Shown here: piece after piece, positions 11,160 to 22,617 of the stretch
How positions within the stretch are numbered: the stretch's first letter is position 1
Layout: each line of letters opens with the position of its first letter
Assembly: GCA_029204225.1 (NCBI GenBank)
Contig: CM055101.1
Span: forward strand, 34,909,683-34,973,682
DNA from: Diphasiastrum complanatum
Lineage: Eukaryota > Streptophyta > Lycopodiopsida > Lycopodiales > Lycopodiaceae
Length of the DNA stretch: 64,000 nt
Direction: 5' to 3'
Position numbers and translations under genes: made by a program
The notes under the pieces: generated by a model
Seen by the model: the letters and a program-made list of their open reading frames with translations, nothing else
What the model was told of the DNA's origin: nothing
Databases searched by the model: none

Positions 11160-14100
11160 TATTTCAGGATGCTCATTACCGAATGGATTTGGACCCTAGC
11201 ATTAAAATCCAACATGCATGATATGCATGCATGCCACTGACACACACTATCTTTTGTCTCCGGTGGTTAGTTGCACCTAGAAGTAATGTTGGGTTGATAC
11301 TATTATAGTTTTGTAACACCTATATAATTCACAATTTTTTGGGCCTGCCATCTATTTGGGCCTCTATTGTGATTGTCTCTTTCTCTTCCTTGAGCGTTTG
11401 AAGTGAATTGCCTAATGTGACATTCATTTCCAAAGTGCCCATCCATGTCATATCATGGACCATTTTTCTTGGCTTCTTCCCCTTGATTTTGAGAATATCT
11501 CCTCAAATTCCCTAGTTGATTTTCATGTTGCTCCTTATTGAACCATGCCCATTATGGGACGATTCTCTTGTTCAATCGTTATTTTTCAGACATCTTGAAT
11601 CATTAGCAAATTTCGCATTTGAAACTTCCAAATTGGATAGTTCTTATCATTATTTTTGCTTGCTTTTGATAATAGTTTGTGCTTTCCACCAAAGTCCAAT
11701 ATCTCTAGGTACATCCCCTCATGGTGAAATTACTTTGGCAAGGTCATGTGGTGCCTAATTTGGGTAAGTATATTTTTGAAGTTCTAAGCAAGGAAACCTA
11801 GGTTGAAAGAAGAAAAAAATTGGATTCAGTCTTCAAATTTGGTTGACCACTTTGAATTAAACGAAGAGAAAGTAAACAATTGTTCTTTAGTAGCATAGAA
11901 AATAGAGGAATAGGAAATCTTGCCCGCTTTGTCCAAAACCTTTAAAATTCATTTCAAAAACAACTATAGACTTTCATTATCCAAATTGATCGTATACGAA
12001 CTATGTGGAAGATTGGGTTCAGGAAGGTTCCTAGCAGTACCCAAGTATCATACTTGACAACTCAACCTTGACACAAATTAATATCACAACTATATATAGC
12101 TATCAAGCTTATCACTACATATTTCAAATATTTCTCATAGGTGAAGCATCTTCTTTAAAACGTATAAACCTAAAGTGTGAAGTGGAGACACTTTCTGCTT
12201 TGTATCAAGATTCATTTTTGGAGGCCTCTCAAGTGTTTTCTAGTACAATGGCGAATTGGGTACAATCCAATGAGGAGCATTGGAGAGAAAGCCTTGTTGT
12301 TCCTACTATCTTTCAATAAAATTAAAAAATAGAGAGACCATGTTGAAGCATTAACATTCATGTACATACACAGTAAAAAGATCTATGATAATACAATGAC
12401 CTCATTATGAGAGTATTATCTATTTCACCCCATTCCATTTTCTAGCCCCACACTTGATTTTTCCCTAACACAAAGCTCACTAAACTACCACACCACATAC
12501 CACTTAGGCCATAAGCTAAACTGAATGAAATGCACAAGGAAATTACACACACAACCCATCACAAGCAAGCAATGGAAATACTCATCCCATCACCATCTGT
12601 TGAATATGGTATACAATATACAAGGCACACAATAGAAAGTAAGAAAGATTGCTCAAATAAATGGATAACGTGTGGACTCAAAATAAATGGATAACATGTG
12701 GACTCAAAATTACTTTCTTGTATTAATTGAGGACAATGCTTTTCTCATCAAGAGAATGAGTGGAAGTCAACTATCCAACTTTCCTTTGGGACTTAAGCCC
12801 AACTTTAGGAGTTGCAGAATTTTACTTAGACTAACTTGAATAAAAGTTTAAAAGGTGATCAAACGTCTTAGTTCAACCTTGTAACTTGTCCAAAAAATGG
12901 TTAAGGCTTGAGGTTTTCTTTTTACAAAAATGTATAATAGGGCATTGCCTTCATGAACACCCTTGAGTTTTTCTAGGCCAACCCACTTATTCCCATCCTT
13001 CAATTGCCAGCATGCTTGTAGCCCAAAGTTCACATGAAAAAATATATCTTTTGGAACTAAGGTGGTTGTATACAAGAGTTTTATTGCCCAGATCTACAAG
13101 TACAATCTATAACTCAATTGTAGAGGGTTTCAAAGCTTCTTGATTATGGAGGTACTATCCAGTCTCTTTTTTGGAGGTAACAACATTCTCCAAAATGCCT
13201 TTCATCATCAATATTTAAATATGGAATTGTAATTGATGGATATAACTCTCATTCTACTCATAGGCACTTCAGCACTAGAGACAATCTTAGTGCTATGTTT
13301 GTCTCCTCCTTCGCTGCTTGGAATTGCTAACAAAATATTTTGTTGTTTACATCACAATTCGCACAAGAAAGTCTTCGATGTTTGTCTCTTCAGTGTCTAT
13401 CTTTCTATCTATTTTGGAAATTCTCTTATTTGATTCCCTCCAAAACACAAAAGACACCATTCCCTCTTATTTCAGGGCCTTTAACACAACATGCATGATA
13501 CAATTGTGTTTCTATCTACTTCTCATAAACTAGTTTTCTTATATACTCCTCTTTTTCTCCTTTATGTTTGCTCCATGCTCTACTAGCTCCATCTTTGAAT
13601 GAAACAAAAACAAAATTCTTGGCTTTCACATATTTTCTTTCTTATTAATCTTTGTAAGTTTTATAGGTAGCTTGGAGAATGATTGTCAAAAGAAATCTCA
13701 AAAAAAAAAAAATTGTTTATTTATAAGATATCTATATGATTATCATAATTTTTTTACAATGTAGAGAAAACAATAATTACCACATATTTGGCACACGTTT
13801 TCCAATCCACTTTAAGGATTATGTGAACATAACCACATTTCAAAAAAGGTTTTAGCTTCTATTCGTTTTTGTATTATTGTTACACATCCACTATAATTTG
13901 AAATGAAAGATCTCAGTTTTCAGCCTTATAATCTAGTAAATCATAGCACGTGTTTTTTCTCACTTCTTAGAACATGTCACATCATGTCTTTTCATCATAA
14001 AGTGTCCACTCCAAAATAGTTAACTTATGCTAATTTTTCTTGTACAAGAATAGCTAGAGATGGCAAATATATTTATCTTAGTAAGATGCTCAACATCTTA

Positions 14101-14902
14101 ACAAATAAGTTGTGATTTGATAATACGACCTTAAAAGTTATTGCTTGTACTCAAAATATGATCATTTTAACCACATTACTCAAAGGTGTATATTGAACAT
14201 TACTTGCAACATATTAGTAATATTGTATTAAATGAAGATATGGTAAGTAGCTCCTATAAAAGTCAACAACCAAAAGCTGTCAATCACTTCATAAAAGCTA
14301 AGAAGTACAATAATGTTCATCTCATTAGGTTACCTTACAACAAGAACAAAATTAAATAGATTTTATTTTTGTTTATTATGACAAAAACTATATTGTGCTC
14401 TTATGCCTATTTTATAATGACTTTATGATGCATATGTATCTTTACATTGCTATGATTATTTCTCCTCTAAGTCCACATCATTATTTTTTAATGATTTAAA
14501 TCATTATAATATAATTATTAGCTCGTGTATCATTGACACAAGAGTCAAGTTGCCACTTAGAATCTCCAAATGTTTTTTGCATTTGTTAAAGAAATAAAGT
14601 TTGAACATGCCCCATTCAAAATCCCAAATAAAGTGAAATCATATTCTCTAAAGAGTTTTCTTTATTGATTGTCTACATGAATTTTATGTAGTGATGACAT
14701 GTCATGTATCCCAACTATCTCCAAAGGAGTTCTTTTAAACCTTGTTGTCAAATTTCCTACAATCTTTGGCAAACAACTAACATAATCCAAAAGTGTTTAT
14801 ACTTACAAGCACTTTTTTTTTCTTCTACACCTTGGCCAAAGAGGGAGTTTTCATCTACTAATGTAATACTTGGTATGCCTAACTAATTGAGTTAAAATGT
14901 TT
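11160..14902. other. AT-rich spacer without recognised genes
   Basis: I find no credible gene or retrotransposon domain in this 3.7-kb stretch. Short open frames (up to about 83 codons) lack motifs. A direct duplication of a 23-base unit ending GTGTGGACTCAAAA / ATGTGGACTCAAAA occurs around 12660-12712. The tract may be an old, unrecognisable transposon or plain intergenic DNA. Confidence 0.5.
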
Positions 14903-14972
14903 TGTCTATTGATGAATCAATAAATTTCTATCGTATTGTCTATTGATGAATCAATAAAATTCTACCGTATTG
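14903..14972. repeat. Two-copy tandem repeat, 34-bp unit
   Basis: A 34-base unit starting TGTCTATTGATGAATCAATA is present twice in direct tandem with a few substitutions. It lies immediately beyond the end of the recognisable Copia-B gag sequence. Confidence 0.8.
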
Positions 14973-15729
14973 TCATAGCCACCTTGTATGGAAGTCAATT
15001 ACATCATTTGTAGAAAAACTCATGCAACCAGAAAGGTGATGAAATAACTCATTCTTCTTAGACGACTCCCTCTTAAACTTAGACTTTTTCGAAGATTTAT
15101 TCTTTTGAGTAAATAGAGCATTTTCTGAATCACCATTGTCGTCATAGCATTCATGAGCTTCTACTTCTTCCTTAACTCCATCTATTGTCTTTTCATGTGT
15201 CATTGTCACATCTTTCGCCAATAAGGTTCGAGTTGTGTGGAATGACCTGGGTAGGGCTCGAAGAAAATAGCCGTTTTTTCTTATAAATTGTATTTTCTGC
15301 ACCAGAATTGTATAAGGAAATAAACAGATCTTTAATCTTTCGCACGAATGTGTTCAGGTCTTTGCCGTCCCACTGTAGGTAAGTTAATTGGTCTTCCAAG
15401 AACATGATCTAATTACGAGATCGAGTCTCATTCTTGGTTTGCAATTCTTCCCATAAATCCTTTGCATTTGAAATTGATGTAAGATCTAGCATTATATTGT
15501 CTTGCACTGAAGATGCAATAATTGTTATAGCTTTGTCATTTTCTAAACTCCATTCTCGAAGTTCTTTGCCAAGAGTAGCTTCTGGCTTCTCCTCAATTGG
15601 TTCTACCCATTGCCATAGAACTTTGCCCTTCAACAAGAGTGAAGTCTTTAATTTCCAAATCAAGTAGTTTGAACCTTCTAGGTCCAAGATTGTAGTAATC
15701 TTAGCTTGAATATTGGTGATCGACGACAT
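14973..15729 (-). pseudogene. Copia-B gag, frameshifted
   Basis: The minus strand starts a copia Gag at 15729. A 106-residue piece (15729-15409) includes SNYLIWKLKTSLLLKG and VLWQWVEPIEEKPE, typical of the N-terminal domain before the UBN2 helices. It continues in other frames at 15405-15193 (DLNTFVRKIKDLF) and 15302-14973 (SFHTTRTLLAKDVTMTHEK, then a Lys/Ser-rich basic segment). At least two frameshifts are needed. The zinc knuckles present in its relative at 18373-19032 are missing here. A primer site and LTR lie upstream, so this is the 5' part of a minus-strand element whose pol is lost. Confidence 0.75.
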
Positions 15730-15831
15730 CTTTTAATTATGAATAACCTCCAGATAATGGCTTACTGATGTATGTATGAAGAATGCTAAGAGGGATGCGA
15801 AGATACCACTATATAAACTTTAATTCCGTAA

Positions 15832-15843
15832 GCTCTGATACCA
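15832..15843 (-). other. Copia-B primer-binding site
   Basis: The minus strand reads TGGTATCAGAGC, matching the initiator-Met tRNA 3' end used by most plant copia elements. It is one base away from an LTR end in CCAACA. Confidence 0.85.
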
Positions 15844-15844
15844 C

Positions 15845-16480
15845 TGTTGGAAAAATAGTAATTATTCTTCCACAGAGAACACGATGCAAGTTTGAATAAA
15901 TCAAACTAATTTCTGTGTCTTCAATCGTGATTGTATCTGATCTATGTACTAATAGAACAATATTAGTTCTAATTGAATATGTGTGCAAAAATTATATGCG
16001 AAAGTAAGAGACAACTTAAGACAATTTAGACAATAAGAAACTATTGATCAAAAATAAATTTTTATAACTCTAAATTTGATTCATCAATATACATGAGCTT
16101 CTACAAGAAACTATTTTGCGAATCTTTCGAGTTGACTGCAAGAAAAATTTCGCGAATCCTTCGTGAATCTTTTTGAGTTGGTCACGAATAGAAATGTTTC
16201 GAGTTCGCTTTCAAGTAGTTCAAGATGCAGACGTTATAATATATAGGGAACAAGATATTGAAAAAAATTTCAATGAAGAGAAAGGATTAATGAAATGAAA
16301 GGAGATTATAATATACCAACCTCCGAATACTGAAATAACACAAGAACAAACAATTTAACTAGATGTTTTTATTAATTTAGAAGAAGAAACTTAAATAAAA
16401 AATAAAAAATTTTAATTTCATAGAATTTCAAATATACATACACATTTATATATTACCATCAAAAAATAGACACAATCATA
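15845..16480 (-). mobile_element. 5' LTR of Copia-B (outer end approximate)
   Basis: On the minus strand this noncoding AT-rich segment ends TTTTTCCAACA just before the primer site. It carries a TATA box (CCTATATATTATAACG, 16248-16233). Between the TATA box and the primer site, short GCGAATC-TTTCG repeats recur (16110-16210). The outer end lies somewhere before the Copia-C fragment at 16524; no partner LTR was found to fix it. Confidence 0.6.
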
Positions 16481-16523
16481 CATGTACTTACAACCATTTC
16501 TAAAATTTTCATTATCTTAACAC

Positions 16524-17096
16524 TCATTTGGCACTTTTCGAATGACATACTGAAGGACTTTGCATGTATTGATTCAATTTGCTTACATTAAAGCTTAGAT
16601 CTAGTCTAGTGATTGTCAAATAGATCAAGGAGCTAGTAAGTCTTCTATAGAGTGTGATGTACTCAAAGTATGCTTCATCACCATCAATAGAAACTTTTAC
16701 AACTTGCTCGATAGGAGTTTCAATTCCCTTACAATCTTTCATTCCAAATTTTTTAAAGATGGAAGTAGCATATTTTGATTGCAAAATGAAAGTAAAATCA
16801 TTGCTGCTAGACACCTCTATGCCAAATATGAACTTTAGAAGTCCTAGATCTACCATCTTGAATTCACTAGACATCTCTTATGCCACTAAGATCATTTCTT
16901 GTAAGAATAATATCATCAACATATGAAACCAAAATAACGATCTTGACATCATTACATTTGACATACAATGAAGGCTCATAAGAGCTTATCACAAAACCAA
17001 TAGAGTTGAGATAGATGTGCAACCTAGAGTACCAAGCTCTAGGTGCTTGCTTGAGTCCATAAAGACTCTTCTTCAAGAGGCACACTTTGTCTTCCT
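16524..17096 (-). pseudogene. Copia-C reverse-transcriptase fragment
   Basis: Two overlapping minus-strand frames encode the RT palm and following region: 17085-16867 with CLLKKSLYGLKQAPRAWYSRL and YVDDIIL, and 16874-16524 with FKMVDLGLLKFIFGIEV, FGMKDCKGIETP and LNQYMQSPS. Both align closely with Copia-D at 41818-40640, so this is a diverged fragment of that family. A frameshift separates the two pieces. Integrase and RNase H are absent. Confidence 0.85.
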
Positions 17097-18372
17097 AATA
17101 CAAAAAGTATATTTTGTGATGGAAGTTAGCAACAAAACTTGTGACATGTCATTTTCTCACATGCAAAGACTATAGCAATGAGACTAAACTTTGCTCAACA
17201 TTAATTATTGTAGAACACTTTTAGCATCACCCAATGATAGACACTAGATACAAATTCTAGCAATAAAAAATTGGTCATTCTTTAGCATCATTTATTGTTT
17301 CAACACAACAATGATTATGTTTAGCAACAATATTGCAACACAACATGTATTATTGTTATAGACATCACATAGTGTCATTGTGCAAAACTATAGCAATGTT
17401 TACAACCATCGCTACAACTCTCAAGTTGTAGAATATTAAAAGTGTCATTGAGTGATTCATATAGTGACGCTACTCTCCCTATTACTAAATATTGTTACAG
17501 GGTGTTGAGTGACAATAATTGTTATGTCTCATTAGCATTGTCTACATGTGGCTAATTGTTTTTTTATCCTATAGTAAAGAAAAGTAATGTCTCCTAGTGT
17601 TAAAAGTGGAGGCTTAAGTAACGTCTCAAGTTGAAAAAATAATAGAATATTGAGAATTGAAATAGAAGCAAATTCTTGCATACAAGCCAAATCACTCCCT
17701 GATTGAAAAACCTTAGATAACATTTTTATTATTGGATTTTGAAATGCCTTGAAGCACTCAACTTGCGTCTTTTAGAGACTTTTTGATGTGTCATGTTCCT
17801 CTTGGAGAGGTTAATGCATCTTTAGAGGTTGGTTATATTGGATGATCGAATATTAAAACAAGTACAAAGGGAAATATCGGTAAGAATAGAGAGTTACAAG
17901 GCTATTGGGATTGGAGGCTACCATCCATTGCGATCGGTATCAATCAGCCCTTAAAGACTTAAGTTGGCCACATCAACGTAGCGTGGCTTTTACAGGTTAG
18001 CCCTCACTTCGGTGCTCCATGTTGATATGGTCGAGCTATGGAAGACCCATGGATTCCTGTAGGGTATGCTATATTACTATACCCCAAGACCCTTCCTTAA
18101 CAAATTACCCTAGCAAATGATGGAAGGGATCAGCAAGAAGATCTACCAAACAAACCAACAACAATCCCGCCTCCAGGAAGCTCAATAGATCCGAGACATA
18201 AAAGCTTTGATTGGTGTGGGACCACCAATCCAATAAGAAAGGGAATAATGTTAGCAACAAAGTATAAAAAGAGAAATAAAACACCATGGCATGTGTATTG
18301 TAAGTCCATGTGTGAGTACTTGTTAATAAAGTTCTACTATGGCATGTGTGTTATAAGACCATGGGTAGAAGC
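17097..18372. other. Spacer; possible degenerate LTR near 18000-18360
   Basis: No coding similarity was recognised. Near 18240-18360 there is a direct repeat of ATGGCATGTGT blocks with an ACTTGTTAATAAAGTTCTAC-type sequence between them. On the minus strand a TTTTTATACTTTG TATA-like motif follows. That would fit an LTR, but no termini could be placed. Confidence 0.3.
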
Positions 18373-19032
18373 TTACTTCTTGTACATCAGCTTGAGATGT
18401 GGTGCACACTTCGGTGCGTAGGTAAGCAGATGATTGTTGGTTGCTCTCTCCTCAGCCATCTTTGAGGACTCTAGCTCCTCTACATACAACGAGCTATTGG
18501 ACATGCTCTGTGTCTTGTTGTTTCTTGGGTTCTGAAAGCAGTCTATTATTGCATAATCCTTCTTATGACAATGTACACATTGAATGTTTGGATTTAACCA
18601 ACATGTATCAATGGTATGACCATCACATCTGCATCTAACGTAGAACTTCTTGTCACCACCTTGCGATTTATGCTTGGTAGGTGCCTTGGATCTTCCTTCT
18701 TTGTCTGTATCTTTTTGTTGATTGCGGTTAGATCTTTGAGACGACTCCCTCTTAGCATTAGGCTTCTTCTTGTGTTGATCCTTGTTGTTATACAGAGCTT
18801 GATCAGACTCTTGTCTATTATCATGGTACTCTCTAACTTCTACTCCCTCTATAATCTTGGCTACTACCTTCTCAAGAGTCATAGTAATATCCTTAGCTAA
18901 CAGAGTGCGTGTCATTTGGAATGATCTTGGTATCACGCGCAATAGATACATCAGTTGCTTCTCTTGTGAGACTACGTGCTCCGTGCCATTGTGCAAAGAA
19001 AGAAATAGTTTTCTTCATCTTTCTGATGAATG
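18373..19032 (-). pseudogene. Copia-B-type gag C-terminal half with two zinc knuckles
   Basis: The minus strand encodes the C-terminal half of a copia Gag. It starts at the NA-1 insertion junction, then runs SFQMTRTLLAKDITMTLEK, a Lys/Arg/Gln-rich basic stretch, and two Cys/His boxes (VRCRCDGHTIDTCW and CVHCHKKDYAIIDCF; the second has Tyr where His is usual). It is closely related to Copia-B. The N-terminal side continues beyond the NA-1 insertion at 22509, where DLTTF on the far side joins IRKMKK here. The frame ends at 18373 in a short non-Gag tail. Confidence 0.8.
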
Positions 19033-20196
19033 TGCTGTAAAGTTACCTTTACAAGCTTTACGTCCAGCGCCACCGGCGCCAACATTGTCCCCGGTGCCAG
19101 CAGCGCCCCTGCTGCTCCCGGCGCCAAGTTCCTATGGCTAAAAATCTTTGATCGGTTCTAGCGAAGTCCAGAGAGCTCAGATCGATGTGCAATCACCTCA
19201 CACGATCTAGGCATGATTAAAGGAAGCCTGTGAATCAATAAATTCTAGAGAGAGAAAATAACTTTCTAGAGAGAAAAAACGTGCTTTACCAGCCTGGGTA
19301 GAGTACTTGGTACATGTCAAATCCCACCAATACTATACGGGAGTGCGGGTTGCGACTCAGGGCGAGCTCCAACCAAGTCTCAGTCTCCCTTGCTGGAATG
19401 TTGTCCTGGCACTCGCCTTGGCATGCCAGCACCCCGGAGACTAGGGTCGGTCACACACTTGAAATGTAACCTTCTCAGATTTATCAATAAAGTGGGATTT
19501 TTCTCAAACTGACTCTGATTACCTTCTAGGTTTCAGTGTTCGGTAAAAGCGCCAGTTGTAAGGCCGCTTCAAACTTTCTAATTTGGCACGTAGCTGAGGT
19601 TCGTATCCCAAAACGCCAACGGTATGCCGTCGGGACCATTCGGTCCGTGGCACTGGCGGTATGCTGTCGGGACCATTTGGTCCAGGAACTGGTTGTTTCC
19701 ATATTTGTCGCAGCTTGTGGTTCTGAGTGTTCCTTGCATGAACGTGAATGGGTTAAGCTCTTGGAAAATGGGCTCTAACCTATCGGCTGAGTTGGATGGC
19801 TTGCTTGGGTGGAAGTTACTTGTTTATGGTTGTCAAGTCTGGCGTGGTGCCAGGTTGGCTTCCAACGCTTGTGACGAAGATTTCAGTTGGTTAAGTATGA
19901 TGTAAGTCAGACAGCTTGCTTGGAATGGATGTTACTCATTTGTAACGAAGCTTCGAGTTGGTTAAGTTTGATGTATGTCGGGTGGCTTGCTTGGAGGGAA
20001 GTCACCCACATCGGGACCCCCGATCTGGCATGGCGCCAGGTTGGATCTCAATGTTGGTTTCCGAACTTCAATTGGTTAAGTCTGATCATTTTTGGCGAGT
20101 TGGCTGCTTGTATGTCAAGTGGGTTTGGATGGCAAGAGTTGAAGGCTGGGAAGCTAAGTTGTGGTTCTCGGCTCCCTTTGGGATGCTTGCGCTACA
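19033..20196 (+). repeat. NA-1 left LTR
   Basis: The 1164-base LTR starts TGCTGTAAAGTTACC and ends GCGCTACA. Near its start lies a GC-rich block of GGCGCC-containing repeats (19066-19130). A poly(A) signal context ATCAATAAAGTGG is near 19485. Internal partial tandem repeats recur at 19880-20100 (units beginning GTTGGTTAAGT). The 80-164 residue open frames here are shared with the right LTR in shifted form and look noncoding. Confidence 0.9.
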
Positions 20197-20198
20197 TG

Positions 20199-20210
20199 TG
20201 GTATCAGAGC
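20199..20210 (+). other. NA-1 primer-binding site
   Basis: TGGTATCAGAGC follows the left LTR after a two-base spacer and matches the initiator-Met tRNA 3' end. It sets the plus orientation of NA-1. Confidence 0.9.
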
Positions 20211-21281
20211 CAACTGACCGGTCAGCTATGCGGATCTCACGGAAATGGCCATTGTTTGGGGTTCATTAGGACAATTGTTGTGCAAGGTGCTTCCCACAGT
20301 ATAAGCACGGGTACGTCCACGGTTGGGGTGGTCGGCAGAACGGGGGACTTGATGAGTCAAAGTGCTACCCTCAAGGTGTAAGCACGGTCAGTTCCCGCGG
20401 TTCGGGCATGGCGCTGTCTGCACGTATCGACTAGATTTGGTGGGGCGTGACTGAGGCAATGTGTTGCTTAATGGTGAAAGCATGGATAGTTGGATGGGCT
20501 TTCTCTATGGGCTAATTCTGTGATCGATCTGTATGGGCGCGACCAAGAAAAGGTCCTTTGGTAGGACTATCTCAAAGGGGGACCTTGTCTTTGTTACCTG
20601 TTAGTAAACTTGCCTAAGTGTCTTACTTTTATGTATTCGTGAGCATGGGTGATATCCAGTATTAGTTGGGTTTTTCCTCAAAGGGGAAAGACTAGGATCC
20701 TCTTCAGAGATTGGCAACAAGTTGGATTAAGCCATAATCCTAGCAGATGGGAATCAAAGTGCTGAAAAGGCTTTTTGTCTGAGAACTCTACTTTAAGTCC
20801 GGTCAGTTGTTTTTATAAGTGGAGGGAAACTATCACACACACCTCTCTCTTGGGGCAAATTTTGAATGAAGGTTGATCAAAATGGGGGCAAATTCAAGGT
20901 GACCTAGTCATACTCACACGAGGAGACTGGCGAACTTTGGACCTAATAAATTGACAAGTTTTTGTTGTGGAAAGGAAAGCTTGTTATAGGCTTTCTCTGG
21001 ACCAGCAATGATGAGGAGACATAATGAGTACGTTGACTTGTGTTACGTGTAAAGCTGCTGATCAATGAAGGAACTGTGAAAGTTGAGTCTTGCACGAGAG
21101 ACTTGGTACTTCGAATGGACGCTGAGGGGTACTGAAATCGGACTAGTGCAAACTCTGGGTGCATGTGTTTAATTCAAAGAGAACTACTTGAAGCCAAGCT
21201 AGATGTACACTTCTTGTTTTGGCACCTTTACTTTAATCTGACATCTGATGAGGACATCAGATCTTATAAAGGTGGGGTGGA
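20211..21281 (+). other. NA-1 noncoding interior
   Basis: No Gag or Pol motif is present in this kilobase. At 20270-20480 three degenerate tandem units of about 90-100 bases recur (GTGCTNCCCNCAAGGTGTAAGCACGG and similar). The segment ends in the polypurine tract AAAGGTGGGGTGGA (21268-21281) at the right LTR. Confidence 0.8.
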
Positions 21282-22508
21282 TGTTGTAAAGTTACCTTTA
21301 CAAGCTTTACTTTCGGCGCCACCGAGGCCAGCATTGTCCCTGGCGCCAGCAGCGCCCCTGCTGCTCCCGGCGCCACCGGCACCGGCGCCGCTCCCGACGC
21401 CACTGTGACCAGAATCCAGCCGGCGCCAAGTCCCTATGGCTGAAAATCTTTGATAAGTTCTAGCGAAGTCTAGAGAGCTCAGATCGATGTCACAATCACC
21501 TCACATGATCTAGGAGAGATTAAAGGAAACCTGGGGATCAATAAATTCTAGAGAGAGAAAATGACTTTCTAGAGAGAAAAAACGTGCTTTACCAGCCTAA
21601 GTAGAGTACTTGGTATGAGGGGAGGTGGCGAATCCCACCAATACTATAGGGGAGTGTGGGTTGCGACTCAGGGCGAGCTCCAGCCAAGTCTCAGCCTCCC
21701 TTGCTGGGATGTTGTCCTGGCACTCGCCTTGGCATGCCAGCACCCCAGAGACTAGGGTCGGTCACACACTTGAAATGTAACCTTCTTAGATTTATCAATA
21801 AAGTGGGATTTTCCTCAAACTGACTCTGATTACCTTCTAGGTTTTAGTGTTCGGTAAAAGTGCCAGTTGTAAGGCCGCTTCAAACTTTTTAATTTGGCAC
21901 ATAGCTGAGGGTCGTATCCTGGGACGCCAGTGGTATGCCGTCGGGACCATTCGGTCCGTGGCACCAGTGGTATGTTGTCGGGACCATTTGGTCCAGGAAC
22001 TGGTTGTTTCCATATCTGTCGTGGCTCGTGGTTCTGAGTGTTCCTTGCATGAACGTGAATGGGTTAAGCTCTTGGGGAATGGGCTCTAACCTGTCGGCTG
22101 AGTTGGATGGCTTGCTTGGGTGGAAGTTACCTGTTTATGGCTGTCCAGTCTGGCGTGGCGCCAGGTTGGCTTCCAGCGCTCGTGACGAAGCTTTCAGTTG
22201 GTTAAGTTTAATGTAAGTCAGACCGCTTGCTTGGAATGGGTGTTACTCGTTTGTAACGAAGCTTCGAGTTGGTTAAGTTTGATGTATGTCGGGCGGCTTG
22301 CTTGGAGGGAAGTCACTCACATCGGGACCCCCGATCTGGCATGGCGCCAGGTTGGATCTCAATGTTGGTTTCCGAACTTCCAGTTGGTTAAGTCTGATCA
22401 TTGTTGTCGAGCTGGCTGCTTGTATGTCAAGTGGGTTTGGATGGCAAGAGTTGAAGACTGGGAAGCTAAGTCGTGGTTCTCGGCTCCCTTTGGGATGCCT
22501 GCGCTACA
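21282..22508 (+). repeat. NA-1 right LTR
   Basis: The 1227-base LTR starts TGTTGTAAAGTTACC and ends GCGCTACA. It is about 60 bases longer than the left LTR, mainly because its GGCGCC block (21313-21425) has extra units. By eye the rest matches at well over 90 percent. Confidence 0.9.
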
Positions 22509-22550
22509 GAATGTCGTGAGATCTTTACTACCCTAGCGTATGTTGGAAGT
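22509..22550 (-). pseudogene. Gag remnant flanking NA-1
   Basis: The minus strand reads GSKDLTTF up to the NA-1 junction and continues in frame as IRKMKK on the far side of the element once one GAATG copy is discounted. This matches DLNTFVRKIK of Copia-B. It shows NA-1 landed in an existing gag gene. Upstream the similarity stops at the inverted repeat. Confidence 0.75.
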
Positions 22551-22617
22551 AATCTATTTAGGCAAAGGCTATTCTAGATCTATACATGGAACAGAATAGC
22601 CTTTGCCTAAATAGATT
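22551..22617. repeat. Perfect 25-bp inverted repeat, 17-bp loop
   Basis: Arms 22551-22575 and 22593-22617 are exact reverse complements (core AGGCAAAGGCTATTCT). They sit where minus-strand Copia-B-type gag meets plus-strand Copia-A-type gag. The right arm reads into the plus-strand gag (LCLNRFINEDSD), so the left arm is probably an inverted copy of that gag sequence made at the junction. Confidence 0.9.

Larger units (their letters stand above)
19033..22508 (+). mobile_element. NA-1: complete non-autonomous LTR retrotransposon
   Basis: The 3476-base element has two long direct LTRs (19033-20196 and 21282-22508), a primer site at 20199, a polypurine tract at 21268-21281 and a perfect 5-base target duplication GAATG (19028-19032 and 22509-22513). 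Its 1085-base interior has no Gag or Pol. Large LTRs with a small noncoding interior resemble LARD/TRIM-type non-autonomous elements. It must borrow proteins; the primer site is of the initiator-Met type used by the copia elements around it. It is inserted in a copia gag codon, and the Gag frame resumes on the other side. The element is far more GC-rich than its surroundings. Confidence 0.9.

Noticed and set aside
10846-11160. Minus-strand 104-codon Thr/Leu/Asp-rich frame
   Set aside because: It is the translation of a short tandem repeat whose period preserves the frame, not a gene.
20199-20216. TGGTATCAGAGCC sequences considered as tRNA gene ends
   Set aside because: They follow LTR ends and lack any cloverleaf; they are primer-binding sites complementary to tRNA.
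19536-20381. Overlapping 80-164 codon frames in NA-1
   Set aside because: They lie in the LTR, recur with frameshifts in the second LTR and cross the primer site; they show no protein motif.
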